DNA of 64,000 nucleotides from Rhodonellum psychrophilum GCM71 = DSM 17998 (GCF_000381545.1 NZ_KB906692.1:1-64000), one strand, 5' to 3'. Numbered from the stretch's first letter, positions 25,062 through 34,645 are shown. Notes: generated from the sequence alone by a model not told the origin. Made by a program: numbers and translations.

Positions 25062-25393
25062 TACATGGATATTTCTTTGACTTTATTCATCATTTGGGTG
25101 CTGTGAACCAAACTGGCTCCTCCCCTAATGGCAGCTGCAACGTGTACGGCTTCCATCATTTGTTCTTCATCACATCCCTTTTCCATCGTGTCCACAGTAT
25201 AGGCTTCAATGCAATAGGGACATTGGATCGCATGGGAAACGGCCAAAGCGATCAATGATTTTTCTCTTGCCGTAAGGGCTCCCGCTTTGAATACTTCGCC
25301 ATAATAATCAAAAAACTTGTCCGCCATTGGCTTTTGAAAATCAGCGATTTTACCAAATTTCTTTAAATCTTCAGAATTATAATATGTTTTCAT
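25061..25393 (-). CDS. Arsenosugar-associated AhpD-like (carboxymuconolactone decarboxylase-fold) protein
   Basis: 110 residues with the AhpD/CMD core and the redox pair CPYC (C58, C61), followed by VDTMEKGCDEEQMMEAVHVAA, the region that carries the catalytic Glu/His. It matches the family known as arsenosugar biosynthesis-associated peroxidase-like. First gene of the minus-strand operon, translationally coupled to arsS. The role may be thiol-dependent redox chemistry on arsenic intermediates, which is inferred from context. The upstream region to 25394-25654 (shared with the divergent peroxiredoxin gene) contains the promoters of both, but no clear boxes were assigned. Confidence 0.9.
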   Translation of the reverse strand: MKTYYNSEDLKKFGKIADFQKPMADKFFDYYGEVFKAGALTAREKSLIALAVSHAIQCPYCIEAYTVDTMEKGCDEEQMMEAVHVAAAIRGGASLVHSTQMMNKVKEISM

Positions 25394-25654
25394 GGTCTCT
25401 ATTTACGAATGTTGGATGATAGTCAGATGAGGTAATCTTTTATTTTAATCAAAGGTTTCACAATTTGTTGTTTATTTTCTGATCTGCTATTTTTTCAAAT
25501 CACAAACTATGGTTTCTTGGATGATTGTAAAAGAAGAATCAAAAAAACTTTCCATCCCTCTGAAAGTTTCATTTTTCATTGACTCCTACAAAAGGATTTT
25601 TTTTGTATATTTAATTCTAAATTTTGAAAACAATAAAATTAAATATTTTCAACT

Positions 25655-26290
25655 ATGACACTAAGATTAGGTGATTTGGCTCCGAATTTTGTCGCGGAAA
25701 CAACAGAAGGGACAATTGATTTTTATGAATACCTGGGTGATAGTTGGGGAATACTTTTTTCCCATCCTGCAGATTATACTCCGGTATGTACCACTGAATT
25801 GGGTGCGGTGGCAAAGCTGAAGAAAGAGTTTGAAAAAAGAAACGTGAAGGTAATGGCATTGAGCGTTGATGGAATTCCCGACCATATGAATTGGATCAAA
25901 GACATCAATGAAACGCAAAACACAACGGTCAATTTCCCCATCATTGCGGACCAAGATCGGAAAATATCCACTTTGTATGACATGATCCATCCCAATGCCA
26001 GCGAGAATTTTACCGTGAGATCGGTTTTCATCATTGGAAGAGATAAAAAAGTCAAACTCATCATCGTGTATCCAGCAAGTACCGGCAGGAATTTCGACGA
26101 ATTGCTTAGGGTCATTGATTCTTTACAACTCACCGCAGATTATTCCGTGGCAACACCTGCCAACTGGAAAAACGGAGAAGACGTAGTGATTGCTCCCGCA
26201 ATCAAAAACGAGGATATACCGGCAAAATTCCCGAAAGGACACAAAGAAATAAAACCTTACCTGAGAATGACTCCTCAGCCAAATCTTTAA
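25655..26290 (+). CDS. 1-Cys peroxiredoxin (Prx6 type)
   Basis: 211 residues. The peroxidatic Cys45 lies in HPADYTPVCTTELG, and the Arg partner is in VRSVFIIGRDKK. There is no resolving Cys in the Prx6-like C-terminal extension (YSVATPANWKNGEDVVIAPA), so this is a 1-Cys Prx6-type enzyme reducing hydrogen peroxide and organic peroxides. It is divergent from the arsenosugar operon with a 261-bp shared regulatory region. The gene ends in a strong intrinsic terminator. Arsenic exposure causes oxidative stress, so joint control with the operon is possible but not shown. Confidence 0.94.
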   Translation: MTLRLGDLAPNFVAETTEGTIDFYEYLGDSWGILFSHPADYTPVCTTELGAVAKLKKEFEKRNVKVMALSVDGIPDHMNWIKDINETQNTTVNFPIIADQDRKISTLYDMIHPNASENFTVRSVFIIGRDKKVKLIIVYPASTGRNFDELLRVIDSLQLTADYSVATPANWKNGEDVVIAPAIKNEDIPAKFPKGHKEIKPYLRMTPQPNL

Positions 26291-26312
26291 ACCTGTTGAA
26301 CAAATATTTTTG

Positions 26313-26343
26313 AAGCCTTCAGTATTCACTGAAGGCTTTTTTT
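26313..26343 (+). terminator. Intrinsic terminator of the peroxiredoxin gene
   Basis: AAGCCTTCAGT, loop ATTC, ACTGAAGGCTT and a T tail: an 11-bp perfect stem, 22 bp after the stop. Confidence 0.9.
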
Positions 26344-26436
26344 GAACATAAAATTTGGGGTCAATGCCCTTTTTAGGAATAAAAATCCTTAATTTCCATT
26401 TTTTCAAACCAAATAATCAAAAGACTAAAGTCACCT

Positions 26437-27513
26437 ATGTCAGTTTACTCAATTATTATCGGTTCAGGCAAGTATATCCCCAATCTTGTCGTTAAAAATG
26501 AAGTTTTTTTATCAAATTCATTCTTCAATGATAAAGGAGAAAAAATCCTCAAAAAAAATGAAGACATCATCAACAAACTTCAAGAAATCACTGAAATAGA
26601 AGAAAGAAGATATCTAGACCCTGATTTGAATACGTCGGATATGGCGTTTTATGCCTCCGAAAAAGCCATTTCCGATGCAGGCATAGATTCAGAAACACTC
26701 GATTATATCATTGTCGCCCACAACTTTGGCGATATTCGACATGACAACCAGAAATCCGATTTGGTCCCAACACTCGCCTCAAGGGTAAAACACCTTCTAA
26801 AAATCGAGAATCCAGATTGCGTAGCCTACGATCTTCCCTTTGGTTGTCCGGGCTGGCTTCAAGGAGTGATTCAAGCGGATTATTACATTAAATCCGGTGA
26901 CGCAAAAAGAATTCTTGTGATTGGAGCTGAAACCTTGTCCCGAATTTCCGATCCACATGATATCGATAGCATGATTTATTCTGATGGAGCAGGTGCTGTT
27001 ATTTTGGAAGGGAAATCTTCGGATACACCAATCGGTATTCTCGCTCATAAAACGCGAACAGATACCCTTACACAAGCCCATTATCTAAAAATGGATATTT
27101 CCTATGACCCGGATTTTAAAGACAACACGCTCTTCCTGAAAATGAACGGCAGGAAATTGTATGAATATGCCCTTACCAATGTTCCACTAGTAGTCAAACA
27201 AACCATCGAAAAAGCAGGCTTGACCATCCAAGAAATCAAAAAGGTACTCATTCATCAGGCCAACGCAAAGATGGATGCCGCCATTCTCGCAAGGACTTTT
27301 AAATTGTTTGAAGTAGAGGTCATTCCCGAAAAAATCATGCCCATGAGCATTTCAAAACTAGGGAACAACTCCGTGGCGACAATCCCAATTCTTTATGATA
27401 TGATAGTCAAAGAAGAGCTGGAAGACCAAGCAATCCATTCGGGAGATTATTTGGTCTTGGCCTCTGTGGGTGCTGGAATGAATGTAAATGCGCTGATCTA
27501 TTTGGTGCCCTGA
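26437..27513 (+). CDS. 3-oxoacyl-ACP synthase III family protein (KAS III-like)
   Basis: 358 residues, thiolase fold of the FabH group. The catalytic triad can be placed as Cys137 (DLPFGCPGW), His in VLIHQANAKMD (about 270) and Asn in SKLGNNSVATIP (about 311). The sequence around Cys (FGCPGWLQGVIQADYYI) differs from standard FabH (GCAGF-type), suggesting a specialised paralogue rather than the housekeeping initiation enzyme. It stands alone, convergent with the PhzF-like gene 4 bp away. A role in unusual fatty acid, aryl polyene or secondary-lipid formation is possible. Confidence 0.88.
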   Translation: MSVYSIIIGSGKYIPNLVVKNEVFLSNSFFNDKGEKILKKNEDIINKLQEITEIEERRYLDPDLNTSDMAFYASEKAISDAGIDSETLDYIIVAHNFGDIRHDNQKSDLVPTLASRVKHLLKIENPDCVAYDLPFGCPGWLQGVIQADYYIKSGDAKRILVIGAETLSRISDPHDIDSMIYSDGAGAVILEGKSSDTPIGILAHKTRTDTLTQAHYLKMDISYDPDFKDNTLFLKMNGRKLYEYALTNVPLVVKQTIEKAGLTIQEIKKVLIHQANAKMDAAILARTFKLFEVEVIPEKIMPMSISKLGNNSVATIPILYDMIVKEELEDQAIHSGDYLVLASVGAGMNVNALIYLVP

Positions 27514-27517
27514 AGCC

Positions 27518-28303
27518 TCAAATAAATATTTCGCCTATCAAATAGGTCACCGCTTTCCCGGAAATCAAAACCCTCTTGCCGGCCAATTCACAAGTCAATT
27601 CCCCTTTTCTAGGAGACATTTGAATAGCAGTCAAGGCATTTTTACCGAGTTTTTCGGACCAGAAAGGAGTCAAGGTGGTATGTGCGGAACCGGTGACCGG
27701 GTCCTCGTCCACTCCTACCTGTGGACCAAAAAAACGGGAAACAAAATCAACTTCATTTCCAGGAGCAGTGACGATGATTCCTCTTGCTTTGACTTTGGCG
27801 ATACTGGGGATATCGAATTTGAGATTTTGTATTTGACTTTCATTTTCAAAAAGCAGCAGGTAATCTGTTTTGCCTTTGAAAGCAGCAATCGGCTTGGGTT
27901 GGAATCCCATGTGTAAACTTTCTACCAATACCACTTCACTGAAATCATCGGCCGGAAAATCCAATTGCAAGACATCATTCTTCTTTCTGACATGAAGCGG
28001 TCCCGATCTTGGTGACATAAATTCGATTTCATCGCCTTGAAAGCCTTCATGCTGGAAAAGTACATGGGCAGCTGCCAAGGTCGCATGGCCACACAAATCC
28101 ACTTCTACGGTTGGCGTAAACCACCTCAGCGTAAAATGTTTTCCTTCCCTGACATAAAATGCCGTCTCGGACAGATTATTCTCCATCGCAATTTGCTGAA
28201 GGCACTTATCCTCCAACCAGGATGACAATGGAACAACAGCTGCGGGATTACCGCCAAAAACCTTGCTTGCAAAAGCATCCACTTGGTAGATTTTCAAATT
28301 CAT
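27518..28303 (-). CDS. PhzF-family isomerase/epimerase-like protein
   Basis: 261 residues with the two-domain diaminopimelate-epimerase-like fold of PhzF. KIYQVDAFASKVFGGNPAAV opens the protein; the general acid/base Glu46 is in ENNLSETAFYV; the second half has GCD-like EVDFVSRFFGPQVGVDEDPV and TGSAHTTLTPFWSEKLG. Members isomerise phenazine precursors or act on unknown acids; no phenazine genes are present here, so the substrate is open. Same strand as the lipoprotein gene 8 bp upstream, possibly one transcript. Confidence 0.9.
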   Translation of the reverse strand: MNLKIYQVDAFASKVFGGNPAAVVPLSSWLEDKCLQQIAMENNLSETAFYVREGKHFTLRWFTPTVEVDLCGHATLAAAHVLFQHEGFQGDEIEFMSPRSGPLHVRKKNDVLQLDFPADDFSEVVLVESLHMGFQPKPIAAFKGKTDYLLLFENESQIQNLKFDIPSIAKVKARGIIVTAPGNEVDFVSRFFGPQVGVDEDPVTGSAHTTLTPFWSEKLGKNALTAIQMSPRKGELTCELAGKRVLISGKAVTYLIGEIFI

Positions 28304-28311
28304 TATTTGGA

Positions 28312-28824
28312 TTAGTTTATAGATACAAAAATCATTTCCTCATTTCCCTCACCAAATTCCAGCGTGAGGATATTATTCGAAATACCATAACTGTTCATCA
28401 GCACAATGGCCTGAAAATACTTGTTTTCGTAAGCCGTATTTATTGCTGACCCGCCCACTTTTGTAGTTGACAGATTTCCCACAGTCCCTATCGTTTGATT
28501 TTGGCCCAAACGGTAGCGTCCAACAATTGAGTTGGAAATGCCATTCCCGGTCAATTCAAAATCCCCATCACCGGTTTGGTTTTCTGTCAGGTTAAGCCGT
28601 ATCAGCAAATTGTCCACATCATTTCCATAGGATGCATAGGCTTCGCAAGGTGGGAAATCAATGAACCCAGATCCCTTGGTTCGAAACCCAATCAATCTCC
28701 AGGAGGTTTGGATCCCGACATTTGTTTTTTTGACTTCATAGACCACAGGACAACCTGGCTGACCTTCAGGCGCACAAGCCAGTACCGTAAATGCAAAGCA
28801 GAAAGCAATCAGCAGTTTTTTCAT
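28312..28824 (-). CDS. Predicted lipoprotein, function unknown
   Basis: 170 residues from the ATG at 28824 (MKKLLIAFCFAFTVLACAPE), chosen because it gives a lipoprotein signal with lipobox VLAC. The frame is open to 28893. The mature part is beta-rich (TSWRLIGFRTKGSGFIDFP, FELTGNGISNSIVGRYRLG, NNILTLEFGEGNEEMIFVS), reminiscent of META/HslJ-like or DUF4377-type lipoproteins. I do not recognise the family with confidence. It precedes the PhzF gene by 8 bp on the same strand. Confidence 0.72.
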   Translation of the reverse strand: MKKLLIAFCFAFTVLACAPEGQPGCPVVYEVKKTNVGIQTSWRLIGFRTKGSGFIDFPPCEAYASYGNDVDNLLIRLNLTENQTGDGDFELTGNGISNSIVGRYRLGQNQTIGTVGNLSTTKVGGSAINTAYENKYFQAIVLMNSYGISNNILTLEFGEGNEEMIFVSIN

Positions 28825-29056
28825 GGCGTTCTTTTTATACTTTTGACCTGTGTTATACATTACCAATTCTATTCCGTCCTGGAATTGCTTCATATGCTTC
28901 AGTTGATTACAATTTTTGCCTTCATCCTATCGGCAATATCCGTTTATCCCCGAATAGACTGATTTTACAAACTCAACTCCAGAAAGAAATCCAGTTTAAA
29001 ACGTTTTGAAAGAAATGATCGTATCCCGTGTTCCAATTTTCCATTGGGCAGGATTG

Positions 29057-30061
29057 TCAAATTTTACCAGCGCCTTGCTTTTTTCTCTCGCCCATACGTT
29101 GGGCAATTGCACTCCCCACGATCAATTGCAAGGCATGATACATCATCAATGGCAGTAAAATCACCCCAAAAACAACGGGGTCCGGAAACATCACCCTTCC
29201 CATAACCGCTCCTTGGACGAGGGATTTTTTACTTCCACAAAACAAAACCGTGATCCTGTCCGGATCCGAGAACCCAAAAGCTTTGGAAATAACATGCATC
29301 AAGCCCAGCATAAACAGAAAAAAGGACAACATCAAAAATCCCAATAGCAGCAATTCCGAAGCAGTCTGGCCTTCAAACATCTTTTCGGCAAAAGATTCAG
29401 CAAAAGCGGTAAACACAATCAGAAGGATAATCAATTGATCAAAATTCTTCAAGACAGTGGCATATTTACTTACAACACCGATCAAATACGAATGGAGCAA
29501 CAATCCCAAAACCACTGGCAAAATCACCTGAAGGCTCAATTTGATAAAGGTATCCATCAACTCAAAAGCCACGGCAGTTTCAGGCAAAAGTAAATCCATC
29601 CACAAAGGGGTGATGAAAATGCCGACAATACTCGATATGCTTGCATTGAAGATTGCTGCGGGAAGGTTTCCTCCCGCGATGGATACCATGACCACCGAAG
29701 AGGACACGGTGGAAGGCAATGCAGCCAAATAAAACACCCCTAACCAGATGTAAGAGCCTTCATTGCCCCAAATCCAATAAAGAAGAAGGATAACCAAAGG
29801 AAAGATTAGAAATGTGGTCGATTGTACCACTGCATGTAGCTTCCAGTTGGAAAGTCCGGCTTTGAGCATTTGTGGACTCAATTTCACACCATAAAAAAAG
29901 AAAATGATGGAAATGCCTGCCCCTGTGATTGTTTTCCAAGGCAAAGCCCCATCGGATGTTCCCCATTCTGGAAAAAAACTGGCCAGAAAGATCACCCCTA
30001 TCAATAAGAAGAAAAAAGTGTTGAGGCCAACACGCTTAAGCGTTTCTCGAATACTAGGCAT
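29057..30061 (-). CDS. Bile acid:sodium symporter (BASS)-type transporter, YfeH-like
   Basis: 334 residues, nearly all membrane segments (about 9-10 helices). It belongs to the SBF-like group of putative Na+-dependent transporters: GAGISIIFFFYGVKLSPQML, AALPSTVSSSVVMVSIAGGN with the conserved crossover region, GSKKSLVQGAVMGRVMFP. The E. coli relative is YfeH. Substrate unknown; no bile acid metabolism genes are nearby. Isolated, 59 bp after the TrmH-type gene in the minus direction. Confidence 0.88.
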   Translation of the reverse strand: MPSIRETLKRVGLNTFFFLLIGVIFLASFFPEWGTSDGALPWKTITGAGISIIFFFYGVKLSPQMLKAGLSNWKLHAVVQSTTFLIFPLVILLLYWIWGNEGSYIWLGVFYLAALPSTVSSSVVMVSIAGGNLPAAIFNASISSIVGIFITPLWMDLLLPETAVAFELMDTFIKLSLQVILPVVLGLLLHSYLIGVVSKYATVLKNFDQLIILLIVFTAFAESFAEKMFEGQTASELLLLGFLMLSFFLFMLGLMHVISKAFGFSDPDRITVLFCGSKKSLVQGAVMGRVMFPDPVVFGVILLPLMMYHALQLIVGSAIAQRMGERKKQGAGKI

Positions 30062-30120
30062 TTACAAAATATTTAGCCGGTGATTTTTGGTGAATAAAAG
30101 GAGCATGCAACAATTTTTCC

Positions 30121-30861
30121 CTATTTCCTTCTGAAATTGTCACAGATCACTGCCGTTGCGATGGCCACATTGAGGGATTCTGCATTCCCAAATTTTGGAA
30201 TGGTAAGTTTTTTGGTCACCAAGGGCGCCAATGCGTCCGAAATCCCATTGGATTCATTTCCCATCAGGATGATTCCAGATGGCGTAAGTTCCGCTTCGTG
30301 AATGGATTCCCCTTCCATAAATGCGCCATAAACAGGTAGTTTTGATTTCGGAAGAAAGATATTTAAGTCGGTATAATAAACATTCACCCTGGTAAAACTG
30401 CCCATGCTGGAATGCAAAACTTTTGGATTGTAAAAATCCGCGGACTCCGTGGACAAGGCAATGTTTTGAATTCCATACCAATCGGCGATCCGGATGATCG
30501 TTCCCAGATTTCCGGGGTCACGTACATCATCCAATGCCAACATCAAATCATTGGGTCTTATTTCTAAAGGAGCATTGGCTTTGGTCGTGGCAACGGCAAG
30601 TGCTACATCGTTGGTTTGAAAAAATCCAACAGACTCCAGCACCTTTTGTGTGACTTCAAACGCCTCCCCATCAAAATCAGAAAGCAAGGAAGAATGTTCA
30701 TTTCCGAACTTTGAGGTGAATAAAAGATGGGTAACATCAAAATCAGATGCCAACAATTCCATCACATTTTTCTCACCTTCCACAAAAAAAGAGTTTTCTT
30801 GTTTCCTGAATTTTTTCTGGTGCAAGGATTTAATAAACTTAAGCGTATTTTTGCTTAACAT
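30121..30861 (-). CDS. SpoU/TrmH-family RNA 2'-O-methyltransferase
   Basis: 246 residues with the trefoil-knot SPOUT methyltransferase domain: motif 1 LALDDVRDPGNLGTIIRIAD, motif 2 IILMGNESNGISDALAPLV, motif 3 TIPKFGNAESLNVAIATAVI. The N-terminal part is an RNA-binding subdomain (LKFIKSLHQKKFRKQENSF). It modifies ribose in rRNA or tRNA; the exact site (23S rRNA or tRNA) cannot be told. The start lies 17 bp from the divergent tamL start, so the two promoters must overlap each other's 5' ends. Confidence 0.93.
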   Translation of the reverse strand: MLSKNTLKFIKSLHQKKFRKQENSFFVEGEKNVMELLASDFDVTHLLFTSKFGNEHSSLLSDFDGEAFEVTQKVLESVGFFQTNDVALAVATTKANAPLEIRPNDLMLALDDVRDPGNLGTIIRIADWYGIQNIALSTESADFYNPKVLHSSMGSFTRVNVYYTDLNIFLPKSKLPVYGAFMEGESIHEAELTPSGIILMGNESNGISDALAPLVTKKLTIPKFGNAESLNVAIATAVICDNFRRK

Positions 30862-30878
30862 CCGGTATATAACTTCTC

Positions 30879-33293
30879 GTGAATAAGGCCAAATATATAA
30901 ACTTTATACTTCTTCTTTTTTTGATTTCTGCATGTTCTTTGACCAAGGGACTGAGAAATGATCAATTTTTAGTAAACAAAGTTGAAATCAAGGGGATTAA
31001 AAAAAGTGATAAAAACGCCCTTGCGAACCTGATCCAACAAAATCCAAATACTAGAATCCCATTGCTCAATACATCCGTGGGTGTTTCTATTTACCGATTT
31101 GGCGAGTGGACCTTTGACAGCACCAAGCATGAGAACAAAATGATCAAATTGGAAGCGGAAAAGAAAGTACTCAGTGACTTGGCTCTAAATGAGTCCCTGA
31201 GTAACCAGCAGATAAAACGCTTCAACAAGATCAATAGCCAGATTTCATCCATCGAAAAGAAATTGGAATACGGGAATTTTTTCATGCGGACCGGAAATCC
31301 AAGAGTCCTTTATGACAGTGTCATTACACGAGAGACAGCCAGGCAGATGGATTTTTACCTGTCCAACAATGGTTTTTTTGACAGCGAGGTGGATTTTGAG
31401 GTAAAAAAAGCAAAAAAATTAGCCAAAGTCACTTACCTCATTACCGAAAATGAGCCTTATATAATCGACTCCTTTTACACGCGTTCAGATGATCCGGAGA
31501 TATATCGTCTGTTGGAATTGAATGCGTCAAAAGTCCTAATCAAATCAAAATCCAGATATGAACAAACCCAGCTTACACGAGAAAGACAAAGGGTCGAAGA
31601 TCTCCTCAAAGAAAATGGTTATTATACTTTTTCAAAATCCTACATTGAATTCAATGTATACAAAGACACTGTCGAAAAATCAGTATCCATAGAACAGCTT
31701 ATCCGAAAACCCAGTTATGAGGGCAATCACAGAGTATATTACTTTGATTCGATCCAGTTTTTCATTGAGTCGCCTACTGATGAATTTTTCGAAAAGGAAA
31801 GCAAATTTACCTTTCGGGACATCAAATTCAATATTTACAATGACAAGTACTCGGAAAAAATCATCTCCTCAAGGATTTTTATCAACAAGGGAGACCTTTA
31901 TAGCAGGTCGGAGGTATTGGAAACCCAGAGACAACTTGCAAATCTAGACCTTTTTCGTTTTGTCAATATCGCCTTCGATACCGTTGGGAACATCCTGCAA
32001 CCAAAAATATACACCCAACCCAACCAAAAATACCAAATCACCAATCAGCTTGGGGCAAGCATTACAGAACAGATACCAGGCCCTTTTTTCAGTCATTCTT
32101 TGAGGAATAGGAATCTTTTCCGGGGAGCTGAAATCTTTGAATTCAATTTCCGGGCAGGACTGGAAGGCGTGGTTTCTGCGACCGGAGAAGGCGGAGTTTT
32201 TAGAAGTCGGGAGTTGAACACCTCAGCATCCGTTATTTTCCCGAAATTCTTATTTCCCCTGAAAATTACTTCCTTGGAAAAATTTGGCCGATATAACCCC
32301 AGAACCAGAGCCTTGGTGGGGTACAATTACGTCAACCGGCAAGAATATACCCGAGAAAGTTTGAATGGAATTCTTGCCTATAATTGGAATACCCGGAATC
32401 TTAAAAATCAATTTACTTTCAATTTATTGGATGCGAATTTTATCCGATCCAGTCTCAACAATGATTTTCGAGTTTTACTGGAAAACCTTCAAAATCAAGG
32501 AAATAACCTCATCAACTCCTTTTTACCTTCTTATGTCAGCAGCATTTCAGGTCAGGCCATAATCAATTTCAATCAATACGGAATATTCAACAGGACGAAT
32601 GCTTCTCTTTTGCGTCTGTTTTTTGAAAGCGGAGGGTCAACCTTGAATTTCGTGAAAAGAGATTTTGTGGACAGAAGGAGCCTGGCTTATTTCCAATTTC
32701 TTAAATTTCAGGCGGATTTCAGACGATACATTCCCCTGACCCCAAAACAAACTTTTGCTTACAGACTCAATCTCGGGCTTGCCAAACCTTATGGTGTAAG
32801 CGATGGCGTATTGCCTTATGAAAAATATTTCTTTGCGGGAGGAAGCACGGGAATCAGGGCTTGGCAGCCCAGACGCTTGGGCCCTGGTTCTTATACACCA
32901 GACCGAAATGAAGACGGCTCTTTCGATTATCGATTTGAGCAGCCGGGAGAAATCCTATTTGAGGGAATGTTCGAATTGAGAAGCAAAATTTATGGCTATT
33001 TTGATGGGGTTTTCTTCATTGATGTGGGAAATTCATGGACTTTTGCTCCCGATCCTACCCGACCTGGAGCAAATTTTGAAATAGACAAATTTTACAAAGA
33101 TTTAGCCGTGGGCACTGGAATCGGATTGAGAATGGATTTCGATTTCTTGATTCTTCGATTGGACATGGGGGTCAAGGCGGTAGATCCAGCCAGGGTTACC
33201 GGAGAACGTTTCATTTTGGGTAATTTTTTCAATCGGTTTTTGGGAGAAAAAGGACAAACTGTCTTCAATGTCGGAATCGGCTATCCTTTTTAA
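30879..33293 (+). CDS. tamL: TamL-type lipoprotein of the BamA/TamA family (outer-membrane assembly)
   Basis: 804 residues from a GTG start. It has a lipoprotein signal with lipobox LISAC (Cys19), then three POTRA-like regions (about 25-400; NKVEIKGIKKSDK, INKGDLYSRSEVLETQRQLA), and an Omp85 barrel in the C-terminal half, ending ILGNFFNRFLGEKGQTVFNV with the terminal strand GIGYPF. The KYFFAGGSTGIRAWQPR block is the conserved loop-6 region (GG.GSxRG). This lipid-anchored TamA variant is known in Bacteroidota, usually beside TamB; TamB is not in the window. Divergent from the TrmH-type gene. Confidence 0.9.
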   Translation: MNKAKYINFILLLFLISACSLTKGLRNDQFLVNKVEIKGIKKSDKNALANLIQQNPNTRIPLLNTSVGVSIYRFGEWTFDSTKHENKMIKLEAEKKVLSDLALNESLSNQQIKRFNKINSQISSIEKKLEYGNFFMRTGNPRVLYDSVITRETARQMDFYLSNNGFFDSEVDFEVKKAKKLAKVTYLITENEPYIIDSFYTRSDDPEIYRLLELNASKVLIKSKSRYEQTQLTRERQRVEDLLKENGYYTFSKSYIEFNVYKDTVEKSVSIEQLIRKPSYEGNHRVYYFDSIQFFIESPTDEFFEKESKFTFRDIKFNIYNDKYSEKIISSRIFINKGDLYSRSEVLETQRQLANLDLFRFVNIAFDTVGNILQPKIYTQPNQKYQITNQLGASITEQIPGPFFSHSLRNRNLFRGAEIFEFNFRAGLEGVVSATGEGGVFRSRELNTSASVIFPKFLFPLKITSLEKFGRYNPRTRALVGYNYVNRQEYTRESLNGILAYNWNTRNLKNQFTFNLLDANFIRSSLNNDFRVLLENLQNQGNNLINSFLPSYVSSISGQAIINFNQYGIFNRTNASLLRLFFESGGSTLNFVKRDFVDRRSLAYFQFLKFQADFRRYIPLTPKQTFAYRLNLGLAKPYGVSDGVLPYEKYFFAGGSTGIRAWQPRRLGPGSYTPDRNEDGSFDYRFEQPGEILFEGMFELRSKIYGYFDGVFFIDVGNSWTFAPDPTRPGANFEIDKFYKDLAVGTGIGLRMDFDFLILRLDMGVKAVDPARVTGERFILGNFFNRFLGEKGQTVFNVGIGYPF

Positions 33294-33386
33294 TCCTCAT
33301 TTTTTGGGAATGAAAATTAAAAACAAGAAATTAGCCTTACCAGAGATCAAAACATTCCGAAAAATAAGGTTCTCAATGTTAAAGTA

Positions 33387-33680
33387 ATGACAGTTTCAGT
33401 ATTCAAACAATCCTTGGCTTCAGACTTCCCTCCTTCAGGAATCTCAAGCCAACTTACATCCTTGTGGTATGATGCCAAGAATGATTGGCAAAAGGCCCAT
33501 GACTTGGCGGATGGACCTACGGATTTATTGTCTGCAAGGGTACATGCGTATCTCCATCGAAAAGAAGGGGATATTTGGAATGCGGATTATTGGTATCGGC
33601 GGGCGGGTGAAAAAAGACCAGATACTAGCCTTGAAGAGGAGTGGGAAATGTTGGTTTCCAGAATCTTAAACAAGGCCTAA
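33387..33680 (+). CDS. Small conserved protein of unknown function
   Basis: 97 residues, soluble, no signal peptide. It has a tetratricopeptide-like composition: SSQLTSLWYDAKNDWQKAHD, then SARVHAYLHRKEGDIWNADY and WYRRAGEKRPD. The motif WxxAHxLAD and the final YWYRRAGxxxP are features I associate with short conserved hypothetical proteins in Proteobacteria and Bacteroidota, but no function is known. It lies 93 bp after tamL in the same direction. Confidence 0.7.
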   Translation: MTVSVFKQSLASDFPPSGISSQLTSLWYDAKNDWQKAHDLADGPTDLLSARVHAYLHRKEGDIWNADYWYRRAGEKRPDTSLEEEWEMLVSRILNKA

Positions 33681-33712
33681 AAAAATTTCACTCTAAAAGC
33701 CGATATTGGGGA

Positions 33713-34645
33713 TCAATTGTCTGCCAAACTTTCATCGCTTTCTTCCACCTCTCTCAATTCCACTTTGACCGCCTGAGAAAGTGGAATAATGTCGCCACCT
33801 GTTTTTACAGCGATATAATATGTAATCTGGGCACCGAAAAGGAAAATCACCACTGAATAATATACCCAAACCAAAAGGACCACAAGAGATCCAGCAGTAC
33901 CGTATGCACTTGCAAAATCAGTATTGCCCATGTAGAAGCCTATCAGATATTTGCCGGCGGCAAATAGGATCATCGTAACAAAAGCACCCATCCAGGTATC
34001 TCGCCACCTTACCTTGGCATCTGGCAAGATCTTATACATCAAAGCGAATATCACCACCAGCAATGCCTGTGCTAGGACCAAATGGATAATAGAAACCAAA
34101 TACACGGTCACCGATTCCAGAAAATAATCGAAATAGGTAAACAACACAATAATCAGCGCATCCAAAACCAAGGAAACCAGTAAAATAAAACCAATAGAGG
34201 CGACCATGGAAAAGCTCAACAACCGATTGATGATAAATTTTAGAATCCCTTTTTCGGGTTTTGCTTTGATGTGCCAAATGTGATTGATGGCATTCTGTAA
34301 ACTTACAAAGACAGTGGTGGCACTGAAACCCAAAACAAAGATGGCGATGATATTGGAAATCATTCCCCCAGAACTTTGGGTGATATTTTCCATGATGTTT
34401 TCCAAGGTGGCAACACTCTCCTCCCCTGCCAATTCGCCGACTTGGGACAATATTTCCTCTTTAATCCTGGATTCTTTGTAAAATGTGCTCCCAATATTAA
34501 GGATGATGATCAGGAAAGCCGGCAAGCTGAAAATGGTGTAAAAAGCGGTTCCAGCAGAAAAAATCATGGAATCACTTTTGCCGAAATTTTTTATGCTATC
34601 AAACAGTATTTGAAAAAAAGTCAGCTCTTTAAATCGTTTAATCAT
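33713..34645 (-). CDS. YihY/BrkB-family integral membrane protein
   Basis: 310 residues with about six transmembrane helices (SAGTAFYTIFSLPAFLIII, SNIIAIFVLGFSATTVFVSL, LLSFSMVASIGFILLVSLVL, YLVSIIHLVLAQALLVVIF and two more). The conserved block KPEKGILKFIINRLLSFSMV and DTWMGAFVTMILFAAGKYLIG are typical of YihY (formerly RNase BN) proteins. The family is not an RNase; a transport role has been proposed. The cytoplasmic C-terminus is acidic. Monocistronic. Confidence 0.9.
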   Translation of the reverse strand: MIKRFKELTFFQILFDSIKNFGKSDSMIFSAGTAFYTIFSLPAFLIIILNIGSTFYKESRIKEEILSQVGELAGEESVATLENIMENITQSSGGMISNIIAIFVLGFSATTVFVSLQNAINHIWHIKAKPEKGILKFIINRLLSFSMVASIGFILLVSLVLDALIIVLFTYFDYFLESVTVYLVSIIHLVLAQALLVVIFALMYKILPDAKVRWRDTWMGAFVTMILFAAGKYLIGFYMGNTDFASAYGTAGSLVVLLVWVYYSVVIFLFGAQITYYIAVKTGGDIIPLSQAVKVELREVEESDESLADN

